The notes beneath the pieces were generated by a model, which worked only from the letters and a program-made list of their open reading frames with translations, was not told the origin of the DNA and searched no databases. The position numbers and the translations under genes are program-made. DNA of 64,000 nucleotides from Clostridium sp. (lineage in GTDB: Bacteria > Bacillota > Clostridia > Clostridiales > Clostridiaceae), in NCBI RefSeq assembly GCF_018372875.1, contig NZ_JAHAIF010000012.1, forward strand, positions 1 to 64,000, read 5' to 3'. Shown here piece after piece: positions 62,166 to 64,000 of this stretch; the stretch's first letter is position 1; each line of letters opens with the position of its first letter.

Positions 62166-63662
62166 ATGAAGAAAGTCATTGTCCCTTTAATTGTGGGAAT
62201 TTTTATAATAATATTTGTTTTAGGATTTGTTGAAGTAGATAATACAGATACCTCTGTTAGCTCAGACACTATAGTTTATAGTGTTACTAGTATAGCGAAC
62301 AATTTAGAAAAGGTTACTGGATTATCAAAGCGAGAAGAGGATATTATTTGTGCAACTAGTAAGGGGTTAATAAAAAAAGACTCAAAGGGAGAGATTGTTT
62401 CTGAATTAGCAAAAGAGATAAAAGTAAAAGATGATGGAATAGAATATGAATTTATATTAAATAATAATATATATTGGAGTAATGGGGATAAAATTACCCC
62501 TGATGATATAAAAGGGTTTTTTAAAGAGTTAATAAAGTCAGAAGATGAAGAAAATATAAAAGCGTTATTAGATGTTTATGGTGCAAAAGCCTTTAGGGAT
62601 GGAAAAGGATCTTTTGATAAAGGAGTTGCAATAACAACAGGAGATAATTCCGTTAAAATAAGATTAAATAAAAAGAACGATGAATTCTTAGATGACCTTA
62701 CTAAACCTCAATATAGAATAAGAAAATTATTGCCTGTTTGGGGCAATATAAAGGATACATATAATGAACTAGTTTATAGTGGAGATTATATGATTACGGC
62801 TTTTGATGACAATAAGGTGACTTTATCAAAAAATAAATGGGGGGAAGGTCCAAGTACTATAGATTTAGTTAAAGATGATAATGAGGAATTAGCTATGGCA
62901 TCTTTTGAGATAGGAAAGAGAGATATAGTTATCAACCCTCCAAATAGTCAGCTAGAAAAGTTAAAGAATGAAAATAAGCTAGTAACATTTTCATCTGATG
63001 AAGGGTATTATTTATCTATAAATAGCAATGAAGATGGATTACCTTTGTCTTCTAGAAGAGAAATATATAAACATATTTATAGAGCAACCGATGAATTTAT
63101 GGATATCAATCCAGAAAGAGTAGAGTCAGCTGAGGGTAGTTATTTTAGAGAGGATAAAGAAGATTTAACTAAGCTTCAAACAAGGAAAGTAAGTATTAAT
63201 CAAAATGGAGGTTTAGAAAAAATAGAGTCTTTAACCTTATTAGCAGAAGATTCAGATGAGAGTAGAGATTTATGCAAGTTCTTAGTAACTTGGTTTAAAG
63301 ATAATCTTTCTATTAATCTAAAATATTCTCTTGTTAAAGCTGAAGATTTAGAGGATTTAGATTTATTGAAAAGATATGATATGGTTCTTATAAATATTGA
63401 ATCTAATTCAAATGAAAAAAAAGAATTCTATACAGAGTTATCTGCTTTTTTTAACGATAATGAAAAGTTAATTTTAGAAGAGGAAATAAATGATGACTCT
63501 AAAGAATTTAAAAACATAGAAGAGAAGTTGTTTAATGATTGTACTATAATTCCTGTAATGTTTTCCAATGAGAACATTGCTGTATCAAGTAAGGTGAGCA
63601 ACATTAGTGTTGATGGGAATGGAAATATAGAATTCTCTAGTATTGGAAATAAGGAAAATTAA
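62166..63662 (+). CDS. OppA-like extracellular solute-binding protein, membrane-anchored
   Basis: This 498 aa protein resembles family 5 solute-binding proteins (oligopeptide type). After the anchor it has DTIVYSVTSIANNLEKVTG and LLIKKDSKGEIV-like segments. The core pattern FILNNNIYWSNGDKITPDDIKGFFKEL matches the SBP_bac_5 lobe-I signature. The N-terminus has one hydrophobic helix (about 4-22) with no lipobox cysteine, so it is anchored by the helix instead of lipid, or processed. No permease or ATPase genes are adjacent, so it may be a sensor-like or orphan binding protein. AAGGAGGGA precedes the ATG. Confidence 0.8.
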   Translation: MKKVIVPLIVGIFIIIFVLGFVEVDNTDTSVSSDTIVYSVTSIANNLEKVTGLSKREEDIICATSKGLIKKDSKGEIVSELAKEIKVKDDGIEYEFILNNNIYWSNGDKITPDDIKGFFKELIKSEDEENIKALLDVYGAKAFRDGKGSFDKGVAITTGDNSVKIRLNKKNDEFLDDLTKPQYRIRKLLPVWGNIKDTYNELVYSGDYMITAFDDNKVTLSKNKWGEGPSTIDLVKDDNEELAMASFEIGKRDIVINPPNSQLEKLKNENKLVTFSSDEGYYLSINSNEDGLPLSSRREIYKHIYRATDEFMDINPERVESAEGSYFREDKEDLTKLQTRKVSINQNGGLEKIESLTLLAEDSDESRDLCKFLVTWFKDNLSINLKYSLVKAEDLEDLDLLKRYDMVLINIESNSNEKKEFYTELSAFFNDNEKLILEEEINDDSKEFKNIEEKLFNDCTIIPVMFSNENIAVSSKVSNISVDGNGNIEFSSIGNKEN

Positions 63663-63690
63663 GAGCTGGAATTAATCCAGCTCTTTTGTT
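63661..63690. terminator. Terminator between convergent genes
   Basis: AAGAGCTGG pairs with CCAGCTCTT, with TTGTTT on the plus strand. It overlaps the stop codons of both convergent genes and probably ends both transcripts. Confidence 0.82.
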
Positions 63691-64000
63691 TCATCAAGTG
63701 CTTCTTCTATGATATCATCCTTGTCTGAGTCTAATATATCTTCAGTAATTGTTATTGGTTCTTCTTCCCTTACAGGAGAAAGGTTAATCTCGTCTTTAAA
63801 ATTCATTTCATTTATTACATCGTTATTTAAATAATGTATCAAAATAAAGAAAATTAGCATATTTTTACTACTATCAAATGTATCTTTAGATCGGCTAAAT
63901 GAGTTTTTCTTTTTAGAATAAGTAATAGATTTGGTAAAAATAGGTGCCATACCTGAACTTTCTGGAGTTGGTAAATTAGGCATTCTAAAGAAACTTTCAT
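63672..64000 (-). CDS. Unidentified protein, probably continuing past the window edge
   Basis: An open minus-strand frame of at least 103 codons from the first ATG (63983) to the stop at 63672. The frame stays open upstream to the window edge (ESFFR precedes the ATG), and no ribosome site is seen at 63983, so the true start probably lies outside. The visible part has FFRMPNLPTPESSGMAPIF, one hydrophobic stretch and a very acidic C-terminal tail (DSDKDDIIEEALDE). I recognise no family. Confidence 0.5.
   Translation of the reverse strand, partial: ESFFRMPNLPTPESSGMAPIFTKSITYSKKKNSFSRSKDTFDSSKNMLIFFILIHYLNNDVINEMNFKDEINLSPVREEEPITITEDILDSDKDDIIEEALDETKELD

Overview
The window is very AT-rich, densely coded DNA from a Firmicute. 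It is most likely a cluster I Clostridium (Clostridium sensu stricto), and the species cannot be named from sequence alone. The reasons are a Rex-linked crt-bcd-etfB-etfA-hbd butyrate operon, electron-bifurcating NfnAB, a ferredoxin-type [FeFe] hydrogenase, strong AGGAGG ribosome binding sites, a CIRCE-controlled groESL, and a Gram-positive type IV pilus locus. I saw no prophage, transposase, CRISPR array, rRNA or tRNA gene.

Layout. 0-8.2 kb is a metal-homeostasis block. It holds a P-type exporter behind a yybP-ykoY (Mn2+) riboswitch, a lone mannose-1-phosphate guanylyltransferase, a cadC-cadA resistance operon, and the Mn2+ exporter mntP behind a second yybP-ykoY riboswitch. Two near-identical copies of a ~200 bp intergenic repeat with a conserved hairpin lie here. 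8.3-14 kb holds the redox repressor rex, a Rex operator and the butyryl-CoA synthesis operon. 14.1-20.6 kb holds a LevR-type sigma-54 activator, a textbook -24/-12 promoter, a mannose-family PTS (IIA-IIC-IID-IIB) and murQ, with an unusual long hairpin before murQ. 20.9-28.3 kb holds nfnAB, nhaA, an OGG1-like glycosylase, a small HNH protein and a group-B-like [FeFe] hydrogenase. 28.4-30.5 kb is groESL.

30.9-39.7 kb is a type IV pilus operon (pilB, C, A, D, M, N, O and three further prepilin-like genes) with no retraction ATPase. 39.8-43.2 kb is guaB-guaA behind a guanine-type riboswitch. 43.2-50.4 kb holds an O-antigen-ligase-like membrane protein, pgi, a YaiI/YqxD protein, a large triple-tyrosine-repeat protein paired with a lytic transglycosylase, and a pseudouridine synthase. 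50.4-51.0 kb carries a candidate ~90 nt small RNA with two C-rich loops, then a T-box leader for gltX. 51-64 kb holds gltX facing glnS, small envelope proteins, pcrA-ligA, an OppA-like protein lacking a lipobox cysteine, and an ORF that appears to run past the right edge.

How the parts work together. Rex, Bcd/Etf, NfnAB and the hydrogenase all handle NAD(H), NADP(H) and ferredoxin electrons, typical of saccharolytic butyrate fermentation. Five leader-RNA or operator systems are readable directly: two Mn2+ riboswitches, one guanine riboswitch, one T-box and one CIRCE. The least explained items are the dispersed hairpin repeat, the EIIB-murQ hairpin/mini-ORF and the C-rich-loop small RNA.
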